This document shows positions 34,450-41,889 of a stretch of DNA of 64,000 nucleotides, piece after piece. The notes under the pieces were generated by a model. It was given only the letters and a program-made list of their open reading frames with translations, was not told the origin of the DNA and made no database searches. The number at the start of each line of letters is the position of its first letter. Within the stretch, counting starts at the first letter, position 1. The position numbers and the translations under genes are program-made. Source of the stretch: Bacteroidota bacterium (GTDB lineage Bacteria > Bacteroidota > Bacteroidia > 2-12-FULL-35-15); the NCBI GenBank assembly GCA_025963775.1, contig JAOQAD010000031.1, positions 1 through 64,000 on the forward strand. Direction: 5' to 3'.

Positions 34450-35292
34450 TCATCCCGCTTTCTGATGCGGTGTAAAAAGCGCATTATTCACCAGCTCCTC
34501 TATTTCCATTTTCATAAAATGTCGCCTTCCTTTCATCCTGATCAGGACACCGTTCAGCCCGTAGCCGTCATTTTGCAGGATGGCCAGGTGATCGAAGATG
34601 TATTCCAGATGCCTGAGGTAGCCGCGTGTTGCCTCCGGCCGGATAATTCCCCTGTGCTTCAGGTAATAAAAAAGATAAGCAAGCTCTTCGATGCTCTTCA
34701 GCCATTTTGTTTTTTTATTCCGCGTGAATATATTTTTGAAATCTTCCGGGCCTTCCATAAACCCAAGGCAGTAAAGCTTTTCAGAAAGCTTATCCAGGTC
34801 GTATTTAGTCGGGTCCGTCCACACCAGCTTTTTTTCCTTCGGCTGTTTGGTACGGTTGAATTCCAGCCATTCCCTTATTTCCTGCAGCCGCTCCTTTGTA
34901 TCGATGAGCGAGAGCTTTTCGATCTGCCTGCAAACATCCCGCTCAATGTAAGCGGCAAAGCCATCGCGGGGGATCAGGTAATTCCCCTTGTGCATGCGCA
35001 ACTGATGATTGAGAAAAAAGCGGATCTTATCCAGGTCCATGTGCAGCAATGCAAAGGGAAGGAACTGGTGGTACAGGTGATCACCCGACCTGATCACCAA
35101 TGGCACCGGCCCGAACAGGTGCTGCTTGAAATTGGAACTGCTGAGCCGGCAGAACTGCTTTACATTCCTGAGCAGGGTGTTCTTGTATTTTATTTTTTCC
35201 GTTGCCGGGATGTTCAAAAAATCCACCTGGTACTTTGCAAGATAGTATAGCCTTACCAGGTCGATATCATAAGGATTCGGAGCGTTCAACAT
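34450..35292 (-). CDS. cytoplasmic protein of unknown function, faintly RteC-like
   Basis: A 280-residue basic, helix-rich protein without signal peptide or membrane segment. Two regions are notable: LDKIRFFLNHQLRMHKGNYL (about residues 90-110) and KKTKWLKSIEELAYLFYYLK (about 190-215). Their order recalls the RteC regulators of Bacteroides mobile elements, which have an FF...Y.YYR segment and a K.W.GS...L.EL.YAL segment. The resemblance is by eye only and weak. It is a single gene, divergent from the 35538 gene across a 245-base gap. An open frame on the opposite strand (34465-35250) has the composition of a shadow. Confidence 0.6.
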   Translation of the reverse strand: MLNAPNPYDIDLVRLYYLAKYQVDFLNIPATEKIKYKNTLLRNVKQFCRLSSSNFKQHLFGPVPLVIRSGDHLYHQFLPFALLHMDLDKIRFFLNHQLRMHKGNYLIPRDGFAAYIERDVCRQIEKLSLIDTKERLQEIREWLEFNRTKQPKEKKLVWTDPTKYDLDKLSEKLYCLGFMEGPEDFKNIFTRNKKTKWLKSIEELAYLFYYLKHRGIIRPEATRGYLRHLEYIFDHLAILQNDGYGLNGVLIRMKGRRHFMKMEIEELVNNALFTPHQKAG

Positions 35293-35537
35293 AATCTGAC
35301 AGCGAATGATTTCCTATGAGAATGCAAAATCTGCCGACAAAGTTGCATCGTGGCCAATTAAAAACAGGAGTTAATTTCATTCTGACGGATGGCCCGACAG
35401 GCGCGAAAAGCCTCCAAACCCTTGATTTCAGGGCACCCGATCCAACTAAACAGCAGCAATAGATTTCATTCTGAGAATCTGCAAAGGGCTGCAACCTTTG
35501 ATTGGAAAAGGCATCTAAGCTATTAACCAACTGATTT
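35293..35537. other. divergent intergenic region, no gene
   Basis: This gap holds the start regions of two divergent genes. The phrase ATTTCATTCTGA occurs twice (about 35375 and 35463) and may be a short direct repeat. No convincing promoter pair or RNA gene was seen. Confidence 0.4.
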
Positions 35538-37070
35538 ATGTCACGCAAAAACTCCAGGGACCTATTCCTGCTCATTAAATCTTTGAACAAAAGCGAGAAG
35601 GGATACATTACGAAAATGTCCTTTCAGCACCAGGAAAAGAACAGCAATTTCCTCCGGCTTTTTACAGCCATCGATAACCAGGAAGTGTACAATGAAGCCG
35701 AGCTCCTGAAAAAAGAAAAATACATCAAGCAGCTGCCGCGCCTCAAGATCTACCTGTACGAGCGGATCCTTGCCTCACTTGATTCCTACTATTCAAAAAA
35801 GAACATCAACATTTCCCTGCAAAAAATGCTGAGCCGTGTGTATGTGCTTCTGCCGAAAGGTTTGTACGACCAGGCCATCAAGCAACTGTACAAAGCCAGG
35901 GAGCTTGCATTGCGGCACGAAAAATTCACCATCCTGCTGGAGATCTATGACCTGCAGCGGATGTTGCTTGTTGAGAAACAGCAGATCTCCTCTGCCCGCA
36001 AGGTACAGGAGGAAGAAGAGCACACGATCCAGCAGATCCACAATCTCTCTTTTTACAAATCGCGCTACGAGGAGATCTCCAAGCTGTATGTCGAGATCAT
36101 TTATACCCGCTCCGAAGAAGAGGAAAATGCATTGAAGAAGATAATCTCGCATCCCAATTTTTCCGGCATCAGGGAAGCAAAATCGCTTCAGGCAAAGATC
36201 ATTTTTTATAAAACGCTGTGTAAATATTACGCCGCGCTGGACGATGAAAAAAGATACCTGCAGCATGCAAGGGCTGCGATCGCACTGGCAGAGAAGAACC
36301 CGCATTACATTACGGAGAACATTCTCCAGTACATAAAGCTGCTGAACAATTTTCTGGCCAGCGCCAGCGAAAATGCACTGCATGCCGAGTTTGAAGCATC
36401 ACTGAAAAAGCTCCAGCAGATCCCTGCGCTGTATGATTCCGCACAAAAGAACATTGTACGCTCCATCATTCACCTGCGTGTGACCATCCGGGAATATTTC
36501 CACGCAAGGAACATGCTGGATTACAACAGGGCGCTTGAATGGGCAAATGTTCTTGAAAAACAGCTTACCGAACATCATGCATTGATCAGCAGCACGCACG
36601 AGGTGATCTTCTTTTACCAGGTCGCTTACATACATTTTATCCATGCCAATTTCAGGAAAGCGATCTTCTGGGCAAATAAAGTGATCAACTCGCCGCTGAG
36701 CGCGGATAAATTATTCTTTCACAGCTTTGCAAGGATCCTGACGCTGGCCTGCTACTTTGAGCTGGGCGATATCGCGGCATTGAGATCCATGTTAAGCTCC
36801 ACGGAACGGCTGCTGGCAAAACATAATAAAATGTATTCGCTGGAAAGCATCCTCATCCGCTTTTTCAAAAATTACCTTTCGCAAAAAGACAAGATCAATA
36901 CGGTTGAACTGTTGCCTGTTCTTGAAAAAGACCTGCAAAAGAATTTCAACCCGATGGAAGATAAAATCCTGGAATATTTTGATGTGTTCGCATGGCACAA
37001 GAGCAAGGCTACCGGGCAAACGCTCCTGCATGTGATCCGGCAAGGGAATCACCTTCCTCCTTCTGCATAA
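35538..37070 (+). CDS. helical TPR-like protein of unknown function, paralogue of 51044 gene
   Basis: A 510-residue all-helical cytoplasmic protein without signal peptide. It opens MSRKNSRDLFLLIKSLNKSE, followed by a basic region and repeated helix pairs resembling TPR units (KGLYDQAIKQLYKARELALR; DYNRALEWANVLEKQL; FRKAIFWANKVINS). The opening K.L..SE..Y......Q.....N...L...I and the segment RLKIYLYERILASLDSYYS correspond to YRLKNRLLEDIGKSLTLNYY in the 51044 protein, so the two are paralogues. Such proteins could be scaffolds or regulators; nothing in the sequence shows an enzyme. Repeats follow downstream. Confidence 0.75.
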   Translation: MSRKNSRDLFLLIKSLNKSEKGYITKMSFQHQEKNSNFLRLFTAIDNQEVYNEAELLKKEKYIKQLPRLKIYLYERILASLDSYYSKKNINISLQKMLSRVYVLLPKGLYDQAIKQLYKARELALRHEKFTILLEIYDLQRMLLVEKQQISSARKVQEEEEHTIQQIHNLSFYKSRYEEISKLYVEIIYTRSEEEENALKKIISHPNFSGIREAKSLQAKIIFYKTLCKYYAALDDEKRYLQHARAAIALAEKNPHYITENILQYIKLLNNFLASASENALHAEFEASLKKLQQIPALYDSAQKNIVRSIIHLRVTIREYFHARNMLDYNRALEWANVLEKQLTEHHALISSTHEVIFFYQVAYIHFIHANFRKAIFWANKVINSPLSADKLFFHSFARILTLACYFELGDIAALRSMLSSTERLLAKHNKMYSLESILIRFFKNYLSQKDKINTVELLPVLEKDLQKNFNPMEDKILEYFDVFAWHKSKATGQTLLHVIRQGNHLPPSA

Positions 37071-37097
37071 AAGCAACGGCTTTAATACTAATCTGGT

Positions 37098-37239
37098 ATT
37101 AATAATTCGCTCCTCCGGAGCTCCTCTTGTTTTGTTTCCTTTGGTGTTTTATTAATAATATGCTCCTCCGGAGCAGTATTATAACGCTATATGTGCTTTC
37201 ACTGGCCGCTCCTGTACTCCGGAGGAGCCAATTATTATT
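37098..37239. repeat. three copies of a GCTCCTCCGGAG repeat
   Basis: The unit ATTAATAATnnGCTCCTCCGGAG occurs at about 37098-37122 and 37151-37172, and its reverse complement (CTCCGGAGGAGCcaATTATTATT) at 37217-37239. The copies can pair with each other and lie in the 270-base gap before the TonB receptor gene. Confidence 0.75.
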
Positions 37240-37280
37240 ACCACAGACCGGCCCATCATTCTAAAATATTTTTAAATAAA

Positions 37281-37312
37281 TTTGGTTTATATCATAAACC
37301 AGTTTATATTTG
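37281..37312 (+). promoter_or_regulatory. promoter with palindromic operator before the TonB receptor
   Basis: TTTG (37281-37284), a 20-base spacer and TATATTTG (37305-37312) match the Bacteroidetes sigma-A consensus perfectly. A perfect inverted repeat TGGTTTAT-ATC-ATAAACCA (37283-37301) fills the space between the two elements, the position where a repressor would block RNA polymerase. The start codon at 37341 is 28 bases downstream. The binding protein is unknown; the winged-helix protein at 41176 is a nearby candidate. Confidence 0.7.
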
Positions 37313-37340
37313 CGACATATTTACAACACCCCTTATTGCT

Positions 37341-39503
37341 ATGAAACGAATTTTTACACTGACTATACTAATTACATTACTCTTCCAGGGGCTTCTTGCG
37401 CAAACGAAGATCTCGGGCAGAATAACCGACCAGAAGAAACAGCCGGTACCGGGAGTGAACATTCTGATCAAGGACAGTTACGACGGATCCACCACTGACG
37501 TAAACGGAAACTATTCGTTCAGCGCCAGCGATACCGGCGAAGTGACGCTGGTTGCCACCATGATCGGCTTTGAGCCCATTGAAAAGAAAGTGCATTTGAA
37601 AGGTGGCGAATTTACCTACAGCCCGGTAATGAAAGAGTCCCTTAACGAATTAAAGGTGGTTACCATCTCCGCAGGAACCATTGAAGCCAGCGATGAAAAA
37701 AGGACGACTGTGTTAAAACCCCTTGACATTGTAACAACCGCAAGTGCCCAGGGAGATATCGTAGGCGCATTAAAGACGTTACCCGGCGCGCAGCAGGTAG
37801 GCGAATCGGAAGGATTGTTCGTACGCGGCGGCACCGGCTCCGAAACAAAAACCATGATCGACGGAATGGTGGTGAATAACCCATTCTTCAGCTCCGTGCC
37901 CGACATTGCCACACGGGGCCGCTTTTCTCCTTTCCTCTTTAAAGGAACGATCTTCAGCACCGGCGGCTATTCCGCACAATACGGGCAGGGCATCTCTTCT
38001 GTGCTTGCACTGGAAACGCAGGACCTTGCCGACCGAACTTCTTCCACACTTGCCATCTCTTCGGTTGGCGTAGGCGGTGGTTACAACAAGCTCTGGAAGG
38101 AAAAGAACATGAGCGCCGGCTTTGATGTGAACTATACCAACCTGCTTCCTTATTTTCAACTGGTGAAGCAAACGCCTGAATATACACGCGCTCCGCAGTT
38201 TGCCGGCGGCTCGCTGAACTTCCGTAAAAAAACCTCCCCTACCGGGATCATCAAATTTTACGGCTATTATAACTTTGGCGATATGGGCATTAAAACTCCC
38301 AGCATCGACAGCACCAACGGATTTAAAAACCTGTTCGACCTGAACAACAATAACATTTACACGAACCTTACTTACAAGGAGCGCCTCGGTGAAAAATTCA
38401 TCATCAACATCGGGGCTTCGTACAGCACCAACGTTGATAAAATAAAAACATGGACGGATACGATCCAGTCGCAAAGCGACCTTACACAGGGACGCGTGGT
38501 ATTGAGCCGCGGCATCGGCAGGCTGTCGATCATCCGCATCGGTGCAGAATATCAATATGCATTCGACGGTTTTAGGATCAGCAGCGGAAATGCCTATTAT
38601 CATTTCGAAAAAACGGTCAACGTGTTTGATAACTACACTGCCGGTTTCACCGAGGCGGATATTTACATTACGCCAAGGCTGGTGTGGCGTGCGGGAGTGC
38701 GCGGGGAAAATTCGACGCTGATCAAAAAGCTGGTGATTTCACCGCGAACATCCGTGGCGTATAAGATCGGCGAGTTCAGCCAGGTATCGCTTGCCTACGG
38801 GCAATTTTACCAGAAGCCTGACCGCGATTATTTATTCTACCCGCAGGTTCCCGGATACAGCAAAGCAACACATTACATCTTCAACATCCAGCGTGTGGAC
38901 GATTACCATACATTGCGTGCGGAGATCTATTACAAAAAATATGATAACCTCACGAGCACGCTTACCGATACTTCCAACAGCGGAAAAGGTTATGCGCAGG
39001 GCCTGGATATTTTCTGGAGGGATAAAAAAACTTTTAAAGGTGTGGATTACTGGGTTTCCTATACCTACCTCGATACGAAGCGCCAATGGCTGAACTACCC
39101 GAAAGAAGTGACTCCACCGTTTGCAGCTACACATACAGCAACGCTTGTTTTCAAGAAGTTTTTTAACAAGCTGAATTTAAGTACAGGACTTACTTACAGC
39201 TATGCAACCGGGAGGCCTTATTACAATCCAAACAATACGGATTTCATGAGCGACCGCACAATTGATTTTCACACGGTGGGCATCAACGCCGCTTACCTGC
39301 GCCAGATCGGGAGATGCTTCGCTGTGCTTGCCGTGTCGGTCGGCAATGTGATCGGGAACGAGCAGGTGTACAGCTACCGCTATTCGTATGACGGAATGCG
39401 CAGGAGCGCTGTGGGCCCGCCGGCAAAACGTTTCTTCTTCATTGGCTTGTTCCTGTCGTTCGGGCAGGACAGGTCGAAGGAAGTGATCGACAATAATAAT
39501 TAG
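37341..39503 (+). CDS. TonB-dependent receptor with carboxypeptidase-regulatory N-domain
   Basis: A 720-residue outer-membrane receptor. The start at ATG 37341 gives the signal peptide MKRIFTLTILITLLFQGLLAQ; the 50 residues of open frame before it come from repeats and are rejected. Residues about 22-105 form a CarboxypepD_reg-like domain (KISGRITDQKKQPVPGVNIL, DVNGNYSFS). The plug follows (ALKTLPGAQQVGESEGLFVRGG, about 145-220) and the rest is beta-barrel. The very C-terminus ends in a polar tail (QDRSKEVIDNNN) after the last aromatic strand. The substrate is not indicated by neighbours. It has a strong promoter with a built-in palindrome. Confidence 0.9.
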   Translation: MKRIFTLTILITLLFQGLLAQTKISGRITDQKKQPVPGVNILIKDSYDGSTTDVNGNYSFSASDTGEVTLVATMIGFEPIEKKVHLKGGEFTYSPVMKESLNELKVVTISAGTIEASDEKRTTVLKPLDIVTTASAQGDIVGALKTLPGAQQVGESEGLFVRGGTGSETKTMIDGMVVNNPFFSSVPDIATRGRFSPFLFKGTIFSTGGYSAQYGQGISSVLALETQDLADRTSSTLAISSVGVGGGYNKLWKEKNMSAGFDVNYTNLLPYFQLVKQTPEYTRAPQFAGGSLNFRKKTSPTGIIKFYGYYNFGDMGIKTPSIDSTNGFKNLFDLNNNNIYTNLTYKERLGEKFIINIGASYSTNVDKIKTWTDTIQSQSDLTQGRVVLSRGIGRLSIIRIGAEYQYAFDGFRISSGNAYYHFEKTVNVFDNYTAGFTEADIYITPRLVWRAGVRGENSTLIKKLVISPRTSVAYKIGEFSQVSLAYGQFYQKPDRDYLFYPQVPGYSKATHYIFNIQRVDDYHTLRAEIYYKKYDNLTSTLTDTSNSGKGYAQGLDIFWRDKKTFKGVDYWVSYTYLDTKRQWLNYPKEVTPPFAATHTATLVFKKFFNKLNLSTGLTYSYATGRPYYNPNNTDFMSDRTIDFHTVGINAAYLRQIGRCFAVLAVSVGNVIGNEQVYSYRYSYDGMRRSAVGPPAKRFFFIGLFLSFGQDRSKEVIDNNN

Positions 39504-39611
39504 TACGGATAGCTGATCTATACGAATATTACGAATCTGTGTAAATGGTACTGATAACGAATCATACGAATCTGCGAATCAAGGTGTGTTAAAATAAACC
39601 CAAATGCCCTG

Positions 39612-39642
39612 CTCCCCTCTTTTAAGGAGGATCCGGGGGTGG
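39612..39642 (+). repeat. C-rich/G-rich palindromic repeat copy
   Basis: CTCCCCTCTTTTAAGGAGG followed by ATCCGGGGGTGG is one copy of the CCCTCC-TTT-GGAGGG repeat family also seen at 24294, 61791, 62191 and 63541. Confidence 0.65.
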
Positions 39643-39691
39643 TAAATTTTCAATATTTCAATTTTATAATCTTCAATCTAAACCAATAACC

Positions 39692-40333
39692 ATGAAAAAA
39701 ACAATTTTAATCGCGCTCATTTCCCTTGCAGGGTTCAGCGCTTCGGCACAAAACAAAAAGTACATCGCAGCAATGGAAAAGAACGTTGCGGAGCTCGATA
39801 CCACAAGGGATGGCGCAAAGCTGCAGAACCTTGCCAATAACTTCGAGCGCATTGCAGGCGCTGAAAAATCGGAATGGCTGCCAAGCTATTATGCCGCTTA
39901 TTGTTATGTGAACATGACCTACACCACCAAGGGCGACATGATCGACACGTATTGTGACAAAGCTGAGACATTCATCAAAAGGGCTGACTCAATTTCTCCG
40001 AACAACTCCGAGATCTACACACTGAAAGCACAGATCGCTTCGGCACGCATCAGTGTAAACCCGATGACACGCGGACAGAAATACGGAATGGAATCGGCAG
40101 AGCTGCGTGAAAAAGCAAAATCGCTCGACAAAACAAACCCGCGTCCATACTACCTCGAAGGCACCGCTTATTTCTATACACCTCCGATGTTCGGCGGTGG
40201 TAAGGACAAGGCAAAACCTTCTTTTGAAAAAGCGCTGGCCATGTATGAAACATTCAAGCCTGCAAGCAGCATCGCGCCAAACTGGGGTAAGCGGTCGACC
40301 ATGTATTTCTTAAACGAATGCGATAAAAAATAA
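39692..40333 (+). CDS. exported TPR-like protein of unknown function
   Basis: A 213-residue protein with a signal peptide (MKKTILIALISLAGFSASAQ). The mature part is helical with TPR-like periodicity (LQNLANNFERIAGAEKSEWLPSYYAAYCYV; YCDKAETFIKRADSISPNNSEIYTLKAQIA; GKDKAKPSFEKALAMYETF). It is probably periplasmic. It lies after the TonB receptor gene and before a membrane protein, all on the plus strand, but the gaps (188 and 121 bases, with repeats) argue against one tight operon. The role is unknown. Confidence 0.8.
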   Translation: MKKTILIALISLAGFSASAQNKKYIAAMEKNVAELDTTRDGAKLQNLANNFERIAGAEKSEWLPSYYAAYCYVNMTYTTKGDMIDTYCDKAETFIKRADSISPNNSEIYTLKAQIASARISVNPMTRGQKYGMESAELREKAKSLDKTNPRPYYLEGTAYFYTPPMFGGGKDKAKPSFEKALAMYETFKPASSIAPNWGKRSTMYFLNECDKK

Positions 40334-40387
40334 TGGACATTGAAATTTATCCTTTATCAAGTTAATACATCCGGCAAGCATTTGAAA

Positions 40388-40414
40388 GATTCCGTGTCGG
40401 AGCACGGAATGACG
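40388..40414. repeat. single arm of the CCGTG-TCGGAG-CACGG repeat
   Basis: A palindrome TTCCGTG-TCGGAG-CACGGAA followed by TGACG is a diverged copy of the arms at 12203-12306. It lies in the 121-base gap between two co-directional genes. Confidence 0.6.
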
Positions 40415-40454
40415 AATATCATCTAAAATTATATTTCTAAATTAACATTGTAAA

Positions 40455-41030
40455 ATGGAAACCGAAGAAAAACAATTGACACAGGAAGAAAGCTTAAAGA
40501 TCATTCATGAGATGATCAGCGCTGCAAAAAATGATGTGAAAGCGGATGCCTTTATATTTTTGCTCTGGGGCTGGCTGGTGTTTGTTGCCAGCATCGCACA
40601 ATTCATCCTCGTAAAGATGGAGATCGAATGGAATTCCGCCCCCTGGATGCTAATGCCGGTAGGCGGAGTGATCACGGTTGTCTATTCCATCCGTAAAGGG
40701 AAAAAGGACAAGACGAAAACCAACGTTACGGAGTCGTTGAAATATACCTGGATCGCATTCACTGCGGCCATGCTCATCATCATGTTCTTTAACTCGATGC
40801 ATTTCCTGCAGGTGCTTCCATGCATTATGGTATTGTACGGTATGGGATTGTTTCTTTCCGGCGGGGCCTTACGCTTCAGCCCATTGATCTATGGCGGGAT
40901 ATTTTGCTGGATCTGTGCCATTGCAGGATTCGAGGTGCAGAACCTCTACCAGCTGCTGATCCTTGCTGCAGCGGTGTTCGGAGGATACATCATTCCCGGG
41001 TATCTGCTGAAAATGAATAACAGGAAATAA
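40455..41030 (+). CDS. multi-pass membrane protein of unknown function
   Basis: A 191-residue inner-membrane protein. The cytoplasmic start METEEKQLTQEESLKIIHEM is followed by five or six hydrophobic segments (about residues 33-53, 63-80, 98-115, 118-138, 142-160 and 163-183) with a basic loop RKGKKDKTKTN between the second and third. No transporter or enzyme motif is visible. A similar protein is often found next to a small winged-helix regulator in Bacteroidetes, which is the case here (41176). It may be a partner or target of that regulator. Confidence 0.8.
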   Translation: METEEKQLTQEESLKIIHEMISAAKNDVKADAFIFLLWGWLVFVASIAQFILVKMEIEWNSAPWMLMPVGGVITVVYSIRKGKKDKTKTNVTESLKYTWIAFTAAMLIIMFFNSMHFLQVLPCIMVLYGMGLFLSGGALRFSPLIYGGIFCWICAIAGFEVQNLYQLLILAAAVFGGYIIPGYLLKMNNRK

Positions 41031-41036
41031 AGGGAC

Positions 41037-41125
41037 TGTCACTTCGTTGCGTAACGCTTGAAGCGTATCGAGAAGTGGACAGTTCCCGATACTTTCGCCA
41101 GAAAAGGTGAAAATCCGAACTGACA
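41037..41125 (+). repeat. dispersed structured repeat, diverged copy 3
   Basis: The same order of parts as 34322-34412 (TGTCACTTCG, GCGTAACGC, GTATCGAGAAGT, CGATACTTTCGCC, GAACTGACA) with more differences. It lies between two co-directional genes, which puts it in the leader of the regulator gene. Confidence 0.75.
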
Positions 41126-41175
41126 TAAACATTACATTTTTCTTCTACAATAAAATCTCAATAAAGAGTTTCAAC

Positions 41176-41463
41176 ATGTTCAAAGATCTCGATCCGATAT
41201 TACATTCACAATTGCGCCTGTCGGTCATGAGCCTGCTGATCAGCGTAAAGGAAGCGGATTTTTCTTTTTTAAAGGAGAAGACGGGTGCTACGGCAGGTAA
41301 CCTGAGCGTGCAGATCTCCAAACTGGCTGAAGCGGATTACATTACTGTTAAAAAGGAATTCAGGGACAATTACCCGCTTACCAGCTGCATCATTACAAAA
41401 AAAGGGATCAGGGCCTTTGAGGATTATGTAGCTGCATTGCAGGCCTACATCAGGAAGAATTAG
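41176..41463 (+). CDS. small winged-helix transcriptional regulator (HTH_34 type)
   Basis: A 95-residue DNA-binding protein. The ATG at 41176 gives MFKDLDPILHSQLRLSVMSL, the usual start; the 23 residues of frame before it are unrelated and partly repeat-derived. The winged helix covers most of the protein: FSFLKEKTGATAGNLSVQIS is helix-turn-helix with recognition helix, and YITVKKEFRDNYPLTSCIIT is the wing. It has no sensor domain, so it probably responds by dimerisation or a small ligand. Likely targets are its neighbours, including possibly the palindrome at 37283-37301; this is inference. Confidence 0.88.
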   Translation: MFKDLDPILHSQLRLSVMSLLISVKEADFSFLKEKTGATAGNLSVQISKLAEADYITVKKEFRDNYPLTSCIITKKGIRAFEDYVAALQAYIRKN

Positions 41464-41601
41464 AGAGTTGGTGAATCAGAGAAACAGAGAGGGAAAGAAA
41501 TTGAAAAATTAAAATTCACATAATTCTACTGAGCCGTAATTATAATTTAAAACAGGAACAATAATTCTCCAAAATCATTCATTCACTAAATCACTAATCA
41601 A

Positions 41602-41886
41602 ATGGAAAACAGGGACGAACAATTATGGCGCATTGCCAAGAAGCGTGCGAACTTCAAAAAGCAACTGGCATCCTATCTCATCATCAACGGATTCCTCTGG
41701 GCGCTTTGGTTCTTTACTACCAGCAAAGTCGATTCAGATTACGACATGATCCCATGGCCGATCTGGAGCACGCTTGGCTGGGGTGTAGGACTGGCATTCA
41801 GTTATTTCAATGCATACATGGATAACCGCGAGAGCGATACCATGCGCGAATACCAGAAGCTGAAAGACAGGGAAGAAGGAAAATAA
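41602..41886 (+). CDS. 2TM domain protein
   Basis: A 94-residue inner-membrane protein of the 2TM family. The basic start (LWRIAKKRANFKKQ) is followed by a first helix (LASYLIINGFLWALWFFTT), a short WPIWSTLGWG loop, a second helix (GVGLAFSYFNAYM) and a charged C-terminal tail. In Bacteroidetes this domain also appears fused to histidine kinases. Here it stands alone behind a winged-helix regulator and may form a small regulatory unit with it. Stop codons of this gene and the TonB receptor on the other strand are 3 bases apart. Confidence 0.85.
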   Translation: MENRDEQLWRIAKKRANFKKQLASYLIINGFLWALWFFTTSKVDSDYDMIPWPIWSTLGWGVGLAFSYFNAYMDNRESDTMREYQKLKDREEGK

Positions 41887-41889
41887 TTC

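Noticed and set aside
34465..35250. Long open frame on the plus strand opposite the 34450 gene
   Set aside because: Its translation is rich in His, Phe, Val and Gln and has no coherent domain, while the minus-strand frame has the Lys/Glu/Leu pattern of a real protein.
37779..38603. 274-codon minus-strand frame inside the TonB receptor gene
   Set aside because: It lies wholly within a well-supported receptor gene and reads as an antisense shadow.
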